A stretch of DNA of 64,000 nucleotides, from the NCBI RefSeq assembly GCF_002735905.1, contig NZ_PEBD01000010.1:62001-126000 (forward strand). Reading direction: 5' to 3'. This DNA comes from Williamsia muralis (lineage in GTDB: Bacteria > Actinomycetota > Actinomycetes > Mycobacteriales > Mycobacteriaceae). A model generated the notes under the pieces. That model searched no databases. It had not been told where the DNA came from and worked only from the letters and a program-made list of their open reading frames with translations. Both the position numbers and the translations under genes were made by a program. Numbering within the stretch: the first letter of the stretch is position 1; every line of letters starts with the position of its first letter. Of the stretch, positions 43,539-51,785 are shown in pieces.

Positions 43539-44872
43539 CTTGTTCGCTGACCGATACCCAGGTCGACGGACTTCACACAAATGTCTTCCTGCCGGACACC
43601 GCGCCGAGGTCCGTCCTCATCATCCGCACGCCCTACGATGCCGCCGCCTATCGGGCAGAAGCGCATGCATGGGTTCGTCGGGGAATCGCAGTGGTCACCC
43701 AGGATGTCCGGGGACGGCACCGGTCCCGCGGCCGTTTTCGGCCGTTCGAGAACGAGGGGGCCGATGGGCTCGCGACCCTGCAGTGGGTTGCGAGCCGATC
43801 GTGGGGCGGCGCACCGGTGATTCTGCACGGCACGTCGTACTCCGCACACTGCGCGGTGGAGACGGCGATCGCTGCGGCAGAGGCGGGGGTCGACGTCGGC
43901 GGGGTGTCGGTGGCGGTTCCCGCGCTCGGTCTCGGTGAGACGGCACGCAACATCGATGGATGCTTCTATCTGCAGTCGCGGGTGGGCTGGTGGCTCGAAC
44001 ACGGAGAAGGACCCGAATCGCCCGGCGTCGCAATCCCTGACGGTCTGCTCGACACGCTGCCGGTGGCCGACGTCGGTCGCCGCGCCACACCGCCGATCTC
44101 GGCGTGGGAGAAAGTGATTAGAGCTGATCGTCGAGATCGTGAACGCCGTGCCGAGGTTTCGCGGCTGCGCTGTCCGTTGCTTGCCGTCGGTGGCATGGCG
44201 GATTGGTTTGCGCAGGACACTGTCGACCTCTGGACGTCCTGGGGTGGCCCGGCGGCGCTGGTCATGGGCCCCTGGGACCACAGTCTGCGCGGCTCCGACC
44301 GAGCCCGCCGCATGGAGTCGTGGATTGATGACGTGTGTGCCGGCACCACCACAACCGGCGCGCAGGTGCTCGGTCTTCCTGGAGGAACGGTTGACCTGAC
44401 CCGGTGGCCGAGCACCGAGGCGTCAACTGTTCTCCCAGGCGGGCGATTTCCCGCCGACCCCACCGATCCCTTCCCTTCGATGGCTCACGGGGCAGACCTC
44501 AGCGAGGCGACCGCGCGGCCGGATTGCCTTGTTCTCGACCTGCCGAACCATTCTGACGTGGTCGTCGGAACACCCGCTGTGCGAGTGCATTCGACTGACG
44601 CCGTCGGTCACTGGGGCGCTCTGCTCGCCATCCGGCGCAGCGACGGTCGACTCGAACAGACGGCGCACGGTATGTCCACGCACACGACGATCCACCTCAC
44701 CCCGGTGGCCGCCCACCTCGACACAGGAGAATCGATGGTCCTCATCCTCTTGGCGCATTCCTTCCCTCGCCACGCGCGGGATCTCCAGTCGCGCAACGAC
44801 CACCTCGCCGGCACCGAAACGCGTGCAGTCATTCGTGAGGTCGAGTCCGTGACGTTGGACATGCCGGCATGA
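43535..44872 (+). CDS. CocE/NonD-family serine hydrolase in the RiPP operon
   Basis: A 445-residue alpha/beta hydrolase of the CocE / X-Pro dipeptidyl-peptidase S15 class. The family opening RTPYD is at residue 31 and TQDVRGRHRSRG at 55. The nucleophile Ser101 is in HGTSYSAH (usual GxSYxG, here with Ala in the last position), with Asp223 in GGMADWF and His249 in GPWDHS. A beta-jelly-roll C-terminal domain follows. Members hydrolyse esters or Xaa-Pro peptide bonds. In this operon I infer trimming of leader or tail (a Pro lies at residue 13 and 31 of the peptide). It is overlapped on both sides (ATGA). Confidence 0.82.
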   Translation: MTCSLTDTQVDGLHTNVFLPDTAPRSVLIIRTPYDAAAYRAEAHAWVRRGIAVVTQDVRGRHRSRGRFRPFENEGADGLATLQWVASRSWGGAPVILHGTSYSAHCAVETAIAAAEAGVDVGGVSVAVPALGLGETARNIDGCFYLQSRVGWWLEHGEGPESPGVAIPDGLLDTLPVADVGRRATPPISAWEKVIRADRRDRERRAEVSRLRCPLLAVGGMADWFAQDTVDLWTSWGGPAALVMGPWDHSLRGSDRARRMESWIDDVCAGTTTTGAQVLGLPGGTVDLTRWPSTEASTVLPGGRFPADPTDPFPSMAHGADLSEATARPDCLVLDLPNHSDVVVGTPAVRVHSTDAVGHWGALLAIRRSDGRLEQTAHGMSTHTTIHLTPVAAHLDTGESMVLILLAHSFPRHARDLQSRNDHLAGTETRAVIREVESVTLDMPA

Positions 44873-46251
44873 ACCCGATTGCGGCAGAACCGAACACATC
44901 AACCGTCCTGTCGGCCGAGGACCTGATCGATCCCTATGCTGGCGTCATCCGGGCCCTGCACCCCGTGGACCGGCTCGACGCGATGCCCGAACGGTATGTG
45001 GGACTGACCGCCGAGATCGCCGACACCAGAACGCATGGGAACTGGCCGAGTGACCTGGTGTCCCTCGGAACCACCTTCGCCGACGAGGCGGGTGCCCGTA
45101 TCGCGGCGATCGGCGAGGCCGTCGAGCGGTACTGCGGCAATTACGTGCCGAAAGACCTGCTGCGGGCGACATCTCGGGAGTTACGCAGCGCGGGCGTGCG
45201 CCATCTGGGGCCCGATGAACTGAACTTCTTCGCCGAGTGGCAACTCGAGACGCCGAGGTTCCCGTTCGCGCGGTTCACGCATGACACGGTGATCGCCTGG
45301 TGTGAGGGCCGCGGTGACGACGGAGAACCGACGCTGGTGCCTGCGTCGTACGTCTATCTCAACTGGCGAACCGGCACCCGTAAGCGCGACCCGTGGCTAC
45401 ACCATCTGAACTACGCGGGCATCGCCACCGGAGCAGGCCTGGACGACGCCGCCGCCCGAGGGTTGCTCGAACTCGTCGAACGGGACTCACTGTCGTTGTG
45501 GTGGCATCTGAACCTGCCCGCCCGCGGTATCGACATCGGTAGCGTGCCAGGCCTGGCCGACGACCTCGGTGACACCCGATTACGTTGTCACCTGCTCGAA
45601 TTGCCCGCTTACTTCGGTGTCCCGGTGGTCGCTGCGGTGATCCACGACCCGGAACTGGGCATCGTGGCGGGGGGCTTCTCCGCCAAGCTCGACCCGGCCG
45701 AGACCGCCCGGAAGGCGGTACTCGAAGCCATTCACAGTTGGGTGTTCACGCGGGGCCTGCTGGAGCCCGACGGCTGGGTGTTCGGCTCCATGGAGGCCGG
45801 GGTGCTCTCCCGCGCGCTGTATCTGGACCATCGGGCGGACCGCAGTTACCTCGATGCCGCCGGTGTGCGGAGTGAGCATGTCCGCGATCTCGGGGCGCAG
45901 GCGCAGGTGTGGCTGGATCCGCTGACGCAGGAAGCGTTGCTGCCGCGCTTCACCGAACCGGCCACCACGGTGGGTATCGACGAACTGCCCACCGGCGACC
46001 TCTCGGATCTCGAGCACCGACTGCGAGCCGCCGGCCACCAGATCGTTGTCTGCGACATCACCACGCCCGATATCGCATTGACGCCGCTGCGGGTGGCGCG
46101 GGTGTGCGCCGCCGGGTTGATCCCGAACGCCCCGGCGGGGTTCCCCTACTTCGGTCTGCCGCGGTGGCGGGAGGTCGCGCGAGCAGAGGCAACGGGCTGC
46201 GATCCGGATGACCCGAACTCGTTGCTGCTGGTGGCCCCTCCGAGCTTGTGA
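44869..46251 (+). CDS. YcaO-family cyclodehydratase
   Basis: A 460-residue YcaO enzyme that by family uses ATP to activate backbone amides and close Ser, Thr or Cys onto them as azolines. ATP/Mg-binding Glu motifs are visible: EAGARIAAIGEAVERY (Glu83, Glu86), LLELVERDSLSLWW (Glu201, Glu204, Asp206) and ARKAVLEAIHSW. The C-terminus ends in VAPPSL rather than the PxPxP tail of classic LAP enzymes. The ATG overlaps the hydrolase stop (ATGA), and the MFS start overlaps its stop (GTGA), so the whole operon is translationally coupled. Confidence 0.9.
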   Translation: MNPIAAEPNTSTVLSAEDLIDPYAGVIRALHPVDRLDAMPERYVGLTAEIADTRTHGNWPSDLVSLGTTFADEAGARIAAIGEAVERYCGNYVPKDLLRATSRELRSAGVRHLGPDELNFFAEWQLETPRFPFARFTHDTVIAWCEGRGDDGEPTLVPASYVYLNWRTGTRKRDPWLHHLNYAGIATGAGLDDAAARGLLELVERDSLSLWWHLNLPARGIDIGSVPGLADDLGDTRLRCHLLELPAYFGVPVVAAVIHDPELGIVAGGFSAKLDPAETARKAVLEAIHSWVFTRGLLEPDGWVFGSMEAGVLSRALYLDHRADRSYLDAAGVRSEHVRDLGAQAQVWLDPLTQEALLPRFTEPATTVGIDELPTGDLSDLEHRLRAAGHQIVVCDITTPDIALTPLRVARVCAAGLIPNAPAGFPYFGLPRWREVARAEATGCDPDDPNSLLLVAPPSL

Positions 46252-47474
46252 ACCCGTTTCGCACATTCGTGGTCGCGCGCGCGATCTGCTGGGCGGGCAA
46301 TGCCGTCACGCTGGTGGCGCTGCCTCTTCTCGTCTACCAGCATAGCGGCTCGGCACTGTTGTCCGGTGTGACGTTTGCCGTCGAGTCGTTGCCTTATCTG
46401 CTGTTCGGGCTCTTCGCCGGCGCGGTGGCGGACCGGTTCGACCGCAAGTCCATCCTGGTTGTCGCCCAGATGCTGAGTGCAGTTGCGCTGGCGTCGATTC
46501 CGCTGGCGAATGTCGCTGGGGACGTCCTGATCGTGCACGCCCTCACTGTTGCCTTCGTCGTGTCCACGCTGTTCGTGTTCTACGATGCGGCGTCGTTCGG
46601 GGTGGTGCCCGCTCTGGTCGGGCCGGACCGAATAGCTGATGCCACAGGAACATTGGTATCCGTGGGTACCGTCATCGGGATTGCCGGACCGTTGCTGGGT
46701 GGTGTGGCGGCCACTGCGCTGAGTCCCGCCGGTGCGATCGCGATCGATGCATGCTGCTATCTGTCTGCGGCGGCTCTCACCGCCACCATCGCGATTCCCC
46801 CGAACGCCGTCGAAGTCGTTCCGGGCCGTCGTATCTCGGACCAGATAGGTGAGGGGTTGCGATACATCTGGCAGCAGCCGGTGGTGCGCGCACTGACTCT
46901 GGTGGGAATCGGTGTGAGCCTCGCCAACGGCGTGGTGGTCGGACTGATGGTGGTGGTGGGTGTCCGGCGACTGGGCCTGGGTGACGGCGACGCCCGACTG
47001 GGTGCGTTGTATGCGGCCACCGCGCTGGGGGCGTTCCTCATCAGCCTCGTCAGCGCGAAGATCCAGCGCGTCGTGGACACCGGGAAGATCACCCTCGCCG
47101 GGATCGCCGTGTCTGCCGGGGCGATGCTGCTGTGGGCACAGACGCCCTGGTTTGTCGTCTCGCTGGTGATCCTGGTTGTGTACCAGGCTGCCAACACGAT
47201 GATCATCGTCAACGGAATCGTTGTGCGGCAATCGATCACGCCCGATGAGTTGCAGTCGCGGGTGAACACTACGGCGCGAATGATCGCCATGGGCGGTACG
47301 CCGTTCGGCGCTGCGATGGGTGGGGCGGTGGCGCAGGTCGGCGGTGTCTGTGTGGCGGTGTCCGTCGGCGCGGTGGCCCTGCTGTGTTCAGCCGTTGTCG
47401 GCTGGCGGATGGGGGTCGCCCGGCTGCCGCTGCTCGCCGACCTCTCAGCGAGCGCCCACGGCAAAGGCGAGTAG
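46248..47474 (+). CDS. MFS exporter of the RiPP operon
   Basis: A 408-residue major facilitator of the DHA3/enterobactin-exporter (EntS-like) class with 12 helices; the segment GAVADRFDRKSILV is the loop 2-3 motif A. GTG 46248 overlaps the YcaO stop. Placed last in the operon, it most likely exports the finished peptide product. Its last 30 bp overlap the convergent SagB gene. Confidence 0.88.
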   Translation: MNPFRTFVVARAICWAGNAVTLVALPLLVYQHSGSALLSGVTFAVESLPYLLFGLFAGAVADRFDRKSILVVAQMLSAVALASIPLANVAGDVLIVHALTVAFVVSTLFVFYDAASFGVVPALVGPDRIADATGTLVSVGTVIGIAGPLLGGVAATALSPAGAIAIDACCYLSAAALTATIAIPPNAVEVVPGRRISDQIGEGLRYIWQQPVVRALTLVGIGVSLANGVVVGLMVVVGVRRLGLGDGDARLGALYAATALGAFLISLVSAKIQRVVDTGKITLAGIAVSAGAMLLWAQTPWFVVSLVILVVYQAANTMIIVNGIVVRQSITPDELQSRVNTTARMIAMGGTPFGAAMGGAVAQVGGVCVAVSVGAVALLCSAVVGWRMGVARLPLLADLSASAHGKGE

Positions 47475-48164
47475 TGGGACCTGGCCGCGCTGCAAGGAGA
47501 GCATCTCGCTGATCCGGTTGTCATAGAACCCGGATATCGCGCAGCAGGCGAGGTCGAGTGCGGTGGCGATGAGGTACAGGTGTGCTGCAGCCAAGCCGGC
47601 ATCGACATGCAGGGTGCGATAGTGCCGCTCAGAATATTTGGTCAGTGTCGCGTCGAGTTCGCCGACGAGAATGACGACAACCGGAGCGCGTCGGGCGAAC
47701 TGCGGTTGAACGAGCCCCTGTGCGAGTGCGCCGCGTACGTCGCCTGTTCTGCGTCGGAGTAACCGGTGGCGGCCGCGGTCGAACTCGTACACACCCATGG
47801 GTATCTCGTCGAGTGTTTGCAGCGCAACCACGTAAGCGGTGGTCGACGGTAGGCCACCGGCGCTGGGGTGGAAGGTCAAGGAGTGCTCCTCGCCGTCGCC
47901 GGTTCGTACGGTGCGCTGTGGACCTAGCGCCCACCGCAGTAACGCCGACAGGTCTGGGTGGCCGAGCGGGCCGTAGCTGTACCGCGAGCGCCGGTCGCGG
48001 AGGACGCCGTCGATGGGAACCGATGGCGCGTCGGTTGGTTCGCACAGCGTGATCACCCCGTCGCCCTCGGACAGCCGGATCGGCGACACCGGAGGGCCCG
48101 AGTCGGTGAGGGCGCTGTGGACTGCGCGTGCGCGCTCAACTCTCGTACCCAGCAGGCCATCCAT
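47445..48164 (-). CDS. SagB-type FMN dehydrogenase (azoline oxidase)
   Basis: A 239-residue nitroreductase-fold protein of the SagB/ThcOx class that oxidises azolines to aromatic azoles with FMN. RRSRYSYGP near residue 57 binds the FMN phosphate, YRTLHVDAGLAAAHLYLIATALDL is the core helix and GFYDNRISEMLSL the closing motif. The ATG at 48164 has no close ribosome site; AAGGAGGA is about 20 nt away and sits before an in-frame ATT at 48179, so the true start may differ. It is divergent from the bL36 gene and convergent with the MFS gene, completing the B-C-D set of azole peptide synthesis. Confidence 0.82.
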   Translation of the reverse strand: MDGLLGTRVERARAVHSALTDSGPPVSPIRLSEGDGVITLCEPTDAPSVPIDGVLRDRRSRYSYGPLGHPDLSALLRWALGPQRTVRTGDGEEHSLTFHPSAGGLPSTTAYVVALQTLDEIPMGVYEFDRGRHRLLRRRTGDVRGALAQGLVQPQFARRAPVVVILVGELDATLTKYSERHYRTLHVDAGLAAAHLYLIATALDLACCAISGFYDNRISEMLSLQRGQVPLLAFAVGAR

Positions 48165-48174
48165 GACATCTAGT

Positions 48175-48184
48175 CTAATGACAA
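48175..48184. promoter_or_regulatory. Half Zur-type site before the SagB gene
   Basis: TAATGACAAT is identical to the first ten bases of box 3 read on the other strand, but the second half is missing. It overlaps the SagB leader and may be a secondary contact or a relic. Confidence 0.4.
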
Positions 48185-48283
48185 TCCTCCTTCGCCCTGG
48201 CCGGCGTCACACTTCTACTGGCAGGCGATGTCCCGGGGCCGTGACGATGTTGCTGGTTGCTCGACTGCGAGACTCGGGCCCGC

Positions 48284-48324
48284 TAATGATAATGATTGTC
48301 ATTAGGTCGTCCAGTGGGTAATGT
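48284..48324. promoter_or_regulatory. Zur-type operator 3 and promoter of the bL36 paralogue
   Basis: TAATGATAATGATTGTCATT (48284-48303) is nearly perfectly palindromic (outer arms TAATGA/TCATTA). TTGTCA (48296-48301) and TAATGT (48319-48324) form a promoter with a 17-bp spacer reading toward bL36. The box may also govern the divergent SagB gene. Confidence 0.8.
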
Positions 48325-48360
48325 CCTGAATGCACCGAAAGCCGGTCGCGTATGGAGGCC

Positions 48361-48382
48361 CGCGGCAGGACACCCTGCCGCG
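48361..48382 (+). promoter_or_regulatory. Hairpin in the bL36 leader
   Basis: A perfect 9-bp stem, CGCGGCAGG with CCTGCCGCG, and an ACAC loop, 10 nt before the GGAG site. No T-run, so it is more likely a translation or stability element than a terminator. Confidence 0.5.
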
Positions 48383-48400
48383 CTTGGACATTGGAGCATC

Positions 48401-48523
48401 GTGAAGGTCCGTGCATCACTCAAGTCGTTGAAGAACCAGCCCGGCTCGCAGGTTGTGCGCCGTCGCGGCAAGATCTATGTGATCAACAAGGGGAACCCGC
48501 GGTTCAAGGCCCGGCAGGGATAA
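48401..48523 (+). CDS. rpmJ: Zinc-free (C-minus) bL36 ribosomal protein paralogue
   Basis: A 40-residue bL36 protein (50S L36). The family core [24 protein letters not shown] (48452-48520) is intact, but the zinc-ligand Cys/His residues of the C-plus form are absent: the protein has no Cys at all. Such paralogues replace the zinc-binding version during zinc starvation and are repressed by Zur when zinc is ample. GTG 48401 follows GGAG. The Zur-type box and promoter lie 80-110 bp upstream. Confidence 0.92.
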   Translation: MKVRASLKSLKNQPGSQVVRRRGKIYVINKGNPRFKARQG

Positions 48524-48666
48524 CTCGTCGGCGGCAGTTCGGCCGCGTCGGCCGGGGTGAGGACGGTGTCGAGCCGGTCGAAGAAGATTCGCTCCCACAC
48601 TGTTTGGCCGAGACCCCCGCAATGACCCGGCAGGCCGCTCGACGCCGGGGAGTGGGCGCGTGCGAG

Positions 48667-49278
48667 CTACTGGGCGGTCGGGTTGTCCTCTGCTGAAGCG
48701 GGTCGTTGATCGGCGATTGCCCGAGTGCGCTTGATTGCGAAGACGATCAGGGCAATCGGGATGATCCAGTTCAGTAGGAGGTTGCCCGGGTGCGACCCCG
48801 CGAGGTCAGTAGAGGAGGTGAGGATGCCCGCAATGATGTGAGAGACGGCGATGGCAAGAATGACCTCGGCCCACATGAGGCTGATCTTCTTGTTCTTCTC
48901 ACGGAAAAGTGGCGTATGCCAGAGGCTTTCATCCACACTTTGCCGCGCGTATTGCTCGGTGAAGGGGATGGTGAACGCCGAGACCGCCATGATGGCAGCC
49001 AAGACGAAGGTGGATCCACCGCGACCGAAATTCACCAGCGACTCGTCGACTTGGTCATCGCCGACGAGGCCGATCACGGCGATGATCCCGAAGGTCGCGA
49101 CACCGGCGACGTCGAGGATCTTCCAGCCACTGCGCATGGTCTCGTACACGGTGAGTCCCAGTGCAATCACAAACGCGAGGATCGCGGCCAGCGCGACGTG
49201 GTCGGCGCCGGCGCGTTCGGCGACGACAGAGAAGATGATCCAGGGCGCAAAGCCCAGGAACATTGACTTGGCGTTCAT
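48667..49278 (-). CDS. Polytopic membrane protein of unknown function
   Basis: A 203-residue protein with five or six hydrophobic helices (first WIIFSVVA, then VALAAILAFVIALGL, VAGVATFGIIAVIGL and so on) and charged loops, with KSMFLGFAPWIIF at the start. I do not recognise the family with certainty; it looks like an intracellular septation A/VC0807-type membrane protein. The ATG at 49278 has AGGACTCTC nearby. No operon partners; 206 gene-free bp separate it from the divergent lipase gene. Confidence 0.65.
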   Translation of the reverse strand: MNAKSMFLGFAPWIIFSVVAERAGADHVALAAILAFVIALGLTVYETMRSGWKILDVAGVATFGIIAVIGLVGDDQVDESLVNFGRGGSTFVLAAIMAVSAFTIPFTEQYARQSVDESLWHTPLFREKNKKISLMWAEVILAIAVSHIIAGILTSSTDLAGSHPGNLLLNWIIPIALIVFAIKRTRAIADQRPASAEDNPTAQ

Positions 49279-49484
49279 GAGAGTCCTCGAAGTGATGTCG
49301 GATGTTGAGCAGATCTAACCTCGAAGTACGTTGCCACGCAATGCTTCCAGAGAAAGAAGTCTGCCAGAACCGACATCAGTTCGCGATTGTTCGACGGTAT
49401 TAGAAGTAGTCGATCAGCAAGAGTTCAATTGCCGGAGATCCAAAAGTCACGTTTTTCAGACACCGTGACTGTTATTCTCCGCTT

Positions 49485-50921
49485 GTGAATTCAATGGGGG
49501 GACGGCGCCGAATCCCGGGTTCCGCGACTGCGGCTGTCGCGTTCCTGTCTGTACTGATACTCATGATCGCGAGCTGTGGCAGCGACGACGACGGCAACAC
49601 CGCCTCGTCGTCTTCTCCTGTGACCGAAAACGTCTCTGGGACTGCGTCTCCGGATACGTCTGCGGTGGACGGTCAGTACAGCATCCCCGACTTCTACGAA
49701 CCGCCGACTCCGCTTCCGGAGGGCGAGCACGGTGACATCATTCGCTCGATGGAGGTTCCGGCGCCGGAGGGTGCCCGAGCGTGGCGGGTGCTCTATCTAT
49801 CCGAACTGCACGACGGAACTGCGGTTGCCGCATCGGGATTCGTCGTGGCGCCCACGGGCCCCGCGCCAGACGGGGGCCGCAAGGTTGTTGCCTGGGCACA
49901 CGGAACCGAGGGCGGCGGGCGGAACTGCGCCCCTTCGTTGGCGGAGAAACCGGCGGTCGATCTTGTCGACTTCTTCACCTACACCAGTCCGTTCCAGCAG
50001 GATGTCGGCGTTCCGGCACTGACGGAGTTACTGGCTGCGGGATACGTGGTGGCGGCGACCGACTACCAAGGTCTGGGAACGCCGGGCGTGCAGCAGTACA
50101 CCGTGCTCGATTCCGAGGCGAACAATGTGTGGGATTCGGTGAAGGCCGCCCAGCAGATCAAAGAGACGGGCGCCGGCGACGAGATGGTCGTCCTGGGCTG
50201 GTCGCAAGGCGGCGGTGCATCGGTGTGGATGGGCCAGAACGCCGAGTACGGTGCACCTCTCAAGTTGCTCGGCACGGCCGCCCTGGCGCCTGCTGCAGAC
50301 AACGGACCCCAATTCGCTCGCCAGGTTCCGGCCGGCCCGTCGAACGCCACTTCGCCTGCACACGCGGTTGCTCTGCAGCTCAATGTGTTTCGTGGGTTGA
50401 TGGCCGCCTACCCGGATCTCGAGGCGTCGGGTGTGGTCACCAAAGCGGGTGAGGAAGCACTGGTCGGTGCCGGTGTTCAGTGTGTCAATCACCTTGCCTA
50501 CGTGATCAACTCGAATATCAACGAGCCCGGACAAACCCTTCTGCAACCCTCCGCGCCACCGGCGGATTGGCAGCAGCGGCTCAACGAGAACACGGCCGGA
50601 TTTGCCGCCCCCACTGCGCCGGTTCTTGTCATGCAGGGCACCGCCGACACCGTCGTCAACCCGAACGGCACCACGCAATACATCGAACGGGCTTGTGGCT
50701 TCGGGAAGCCGGTTGAGTACACAATGTATGAAGGGGCCACCCACCAGACCATTCCGAAGGATGCCAAATCGGAATACGTCTCATGGATCGCAGACCGGTT
50801 CGCCGGTGTTCCGCCGCCATCGAACTGCGCACCCCCAGGGAGTCCGCAATCCGCGCCTGCTCCGATTCCCACCCCCAGCCCGCTGATCCCCGCCCCGACC
50901 ACGAGTACTCCGGGGTCGTGA
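49485..50921 (+). CDS. Secretory lipase-like lipoprotein
   Basis: A 478-residue alpha/beta hydrolase of the LIP (secretory triacylglycerol lipase) family. It is exported as a lipoprotein: signal segment AVAFLSVLILMIASC, lipobox IASC with Cys near residue 31. The nucleophile Ser is in GWSQGGGAS, the Asp in MQGTADTVVNP and the His in GATHQT. The C-terminus is Pro/Ser-rich. Start GTG 49485 or ATG 49494. It would release fatty acids outside the membrane. It is divergent from the membrane protein at 48667. Confidence 0.85.
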   Translation: MNSMGGRRRIPGSATAAVAFLSVLILMIASCGSDDDGNTASSSSPVTENVSGTASPDTSAVDGQYSIPDFYEPPTPLPEGEHGDIIRSMEVPAPEGARAWRVLYLSELHDGTAVAASGFVVAPTGPAPDGGRKVVAWAHGTEGGGRNCAPSLAEKPAVDLVDFFTYTSPFQQDVGVPALTELLAAGYVVAATDYQGLGTPGVQQYTVLDSEANNVWDSVKAAQQIKETGAGDEMVVLGWSQGGGASVWMGQNAEYGAPLKLLGTAALAPAADNGPQFARQVPAGPSNATSPAHAVALQLNVFRGLMAAYPDLEASGVVTKAGEEALVGAGVQCVNHLAYVINSNINEPGQTLLQPSAPPADWQQRLNENTAGFAAPTAPVLVMQGTADTVVNPNGTTQYIERACGFGKPVEYTMYEGATHQTIPKDAKSEYVSWIADRFAGVPPPSNCAPPGSPQSAPAPIPTPSPLIPAPTTSTPGS

Positions 50922-50984
50922 CCACCGGCGCCGCAGGTCGCCAAGCTTGACCCGGTCAGGGTTCGGTCGAGTAGCGTTCGGCGT

Positions 50985-51785
50985 ATGGCTCTCGATCACG
51001 GTGACCCCGGCGACGCTCCCTCTGTGCCACCTCCGCTGACGGACATCGCCGACAGCACGCGGCCGTCCGCGGCGGAGGAAGCGCGAACACTCGTCGCGTC
51101 CACGAACATCGGGACGCTGGCCAGCCTCACCGCAGACGGCGACCCGTGGGCATCGTTCATCACCTACGGTCTGCTCGACGGGTCGCCGGTCCTGTGTGTC
51201 TCGCACATGGCCGAACACGGACGCAATCTTGCGGGCAATCCCCGGGCCAGCATCGCGGTGGTGACACCCAACGCCGAGGCAGACCCGTTGGCCAGCGCCC
51301 GCATCACGCTGGCCGGTCATGTGGAGAAGCCGAGCGAGGCCGAGTACGCGGCAGCCCGTCAGGCGCACCTGGACGGGGTCCCCGCTGCGAAGTACTACGT
51401 CGACTACAGCGATTTCTCCCTCTGGGTGTTGCGCGTCGAGCGCGTGCGGTGGGTAGGTGGGTACGGCCGCATGGACTCGGCATCCGCCGAGGCCTATGCC
51501 GCCGCGTCTCCCGACCCGGTGATCCCCAAGGCGGCCGGCGCGATCGACCACCTCAACAACGACCACCGCGACTCCCTGCTCGCCATGGCCCAGACACTCG
51601 GTGGTTTCCCCGACACCACCGAGGTGACCTGCACCGGCGCCGACCGCTACGGACTCGATCTACGCGTCACCACGCCGCGAGGCGTGGCCTACACCCGTGC
51701 GGGGTACGCATCGCCGATCGACTCGGTCGACGAATTACGTTCGGCCACGGTGGAACTCGCACACCGCGCACGTGCTGCTCACTAG
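50985..51785 (+). CDS. HugZ-like heme-utilisation protein (PNPOx-like split barrel plus DUF2470)
   Basis: A 266-residue protein. The N-terminal part is a pyridoxamine-phosphate-oxidase-like split barrel (ARTLVASTNIGTLASLTADGDPWASFITYG), and the C-terminal part is DUF2470 (IDHLNNDHRDSLLAMAQ). This arrangement is found in HugZ-type heme oxygenases that free iron from heme. Catalytic activity here is inferred from the family. It ends 4 bp into the convergent SDR gene and lies near the iron/zinc acquisition loci. Confidence 0.82.
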   Translation: MALDHGDPGDAPSVPPPLTDIADSTRPSAAEEARTLVASTNIGTLASLTADGDPWASFITYGLLDGSPVLCVSHMAEHGRNLAGNPRASIAVVTPNAEADPLASARITLAGHVEKPSEAEYAAARQAHLDGVPAAKYYVDYSDFSLWVLRVERVRWVGGYGRMDSASAEAYAAASPDPVIPKAAGAIDHLNNDHRDSLLAMAQTLGGFPDTTEVTCTGADRYGLDLRVTTPRGVAYTRAGYASPIDSVDELRSATVELAHRARAAH

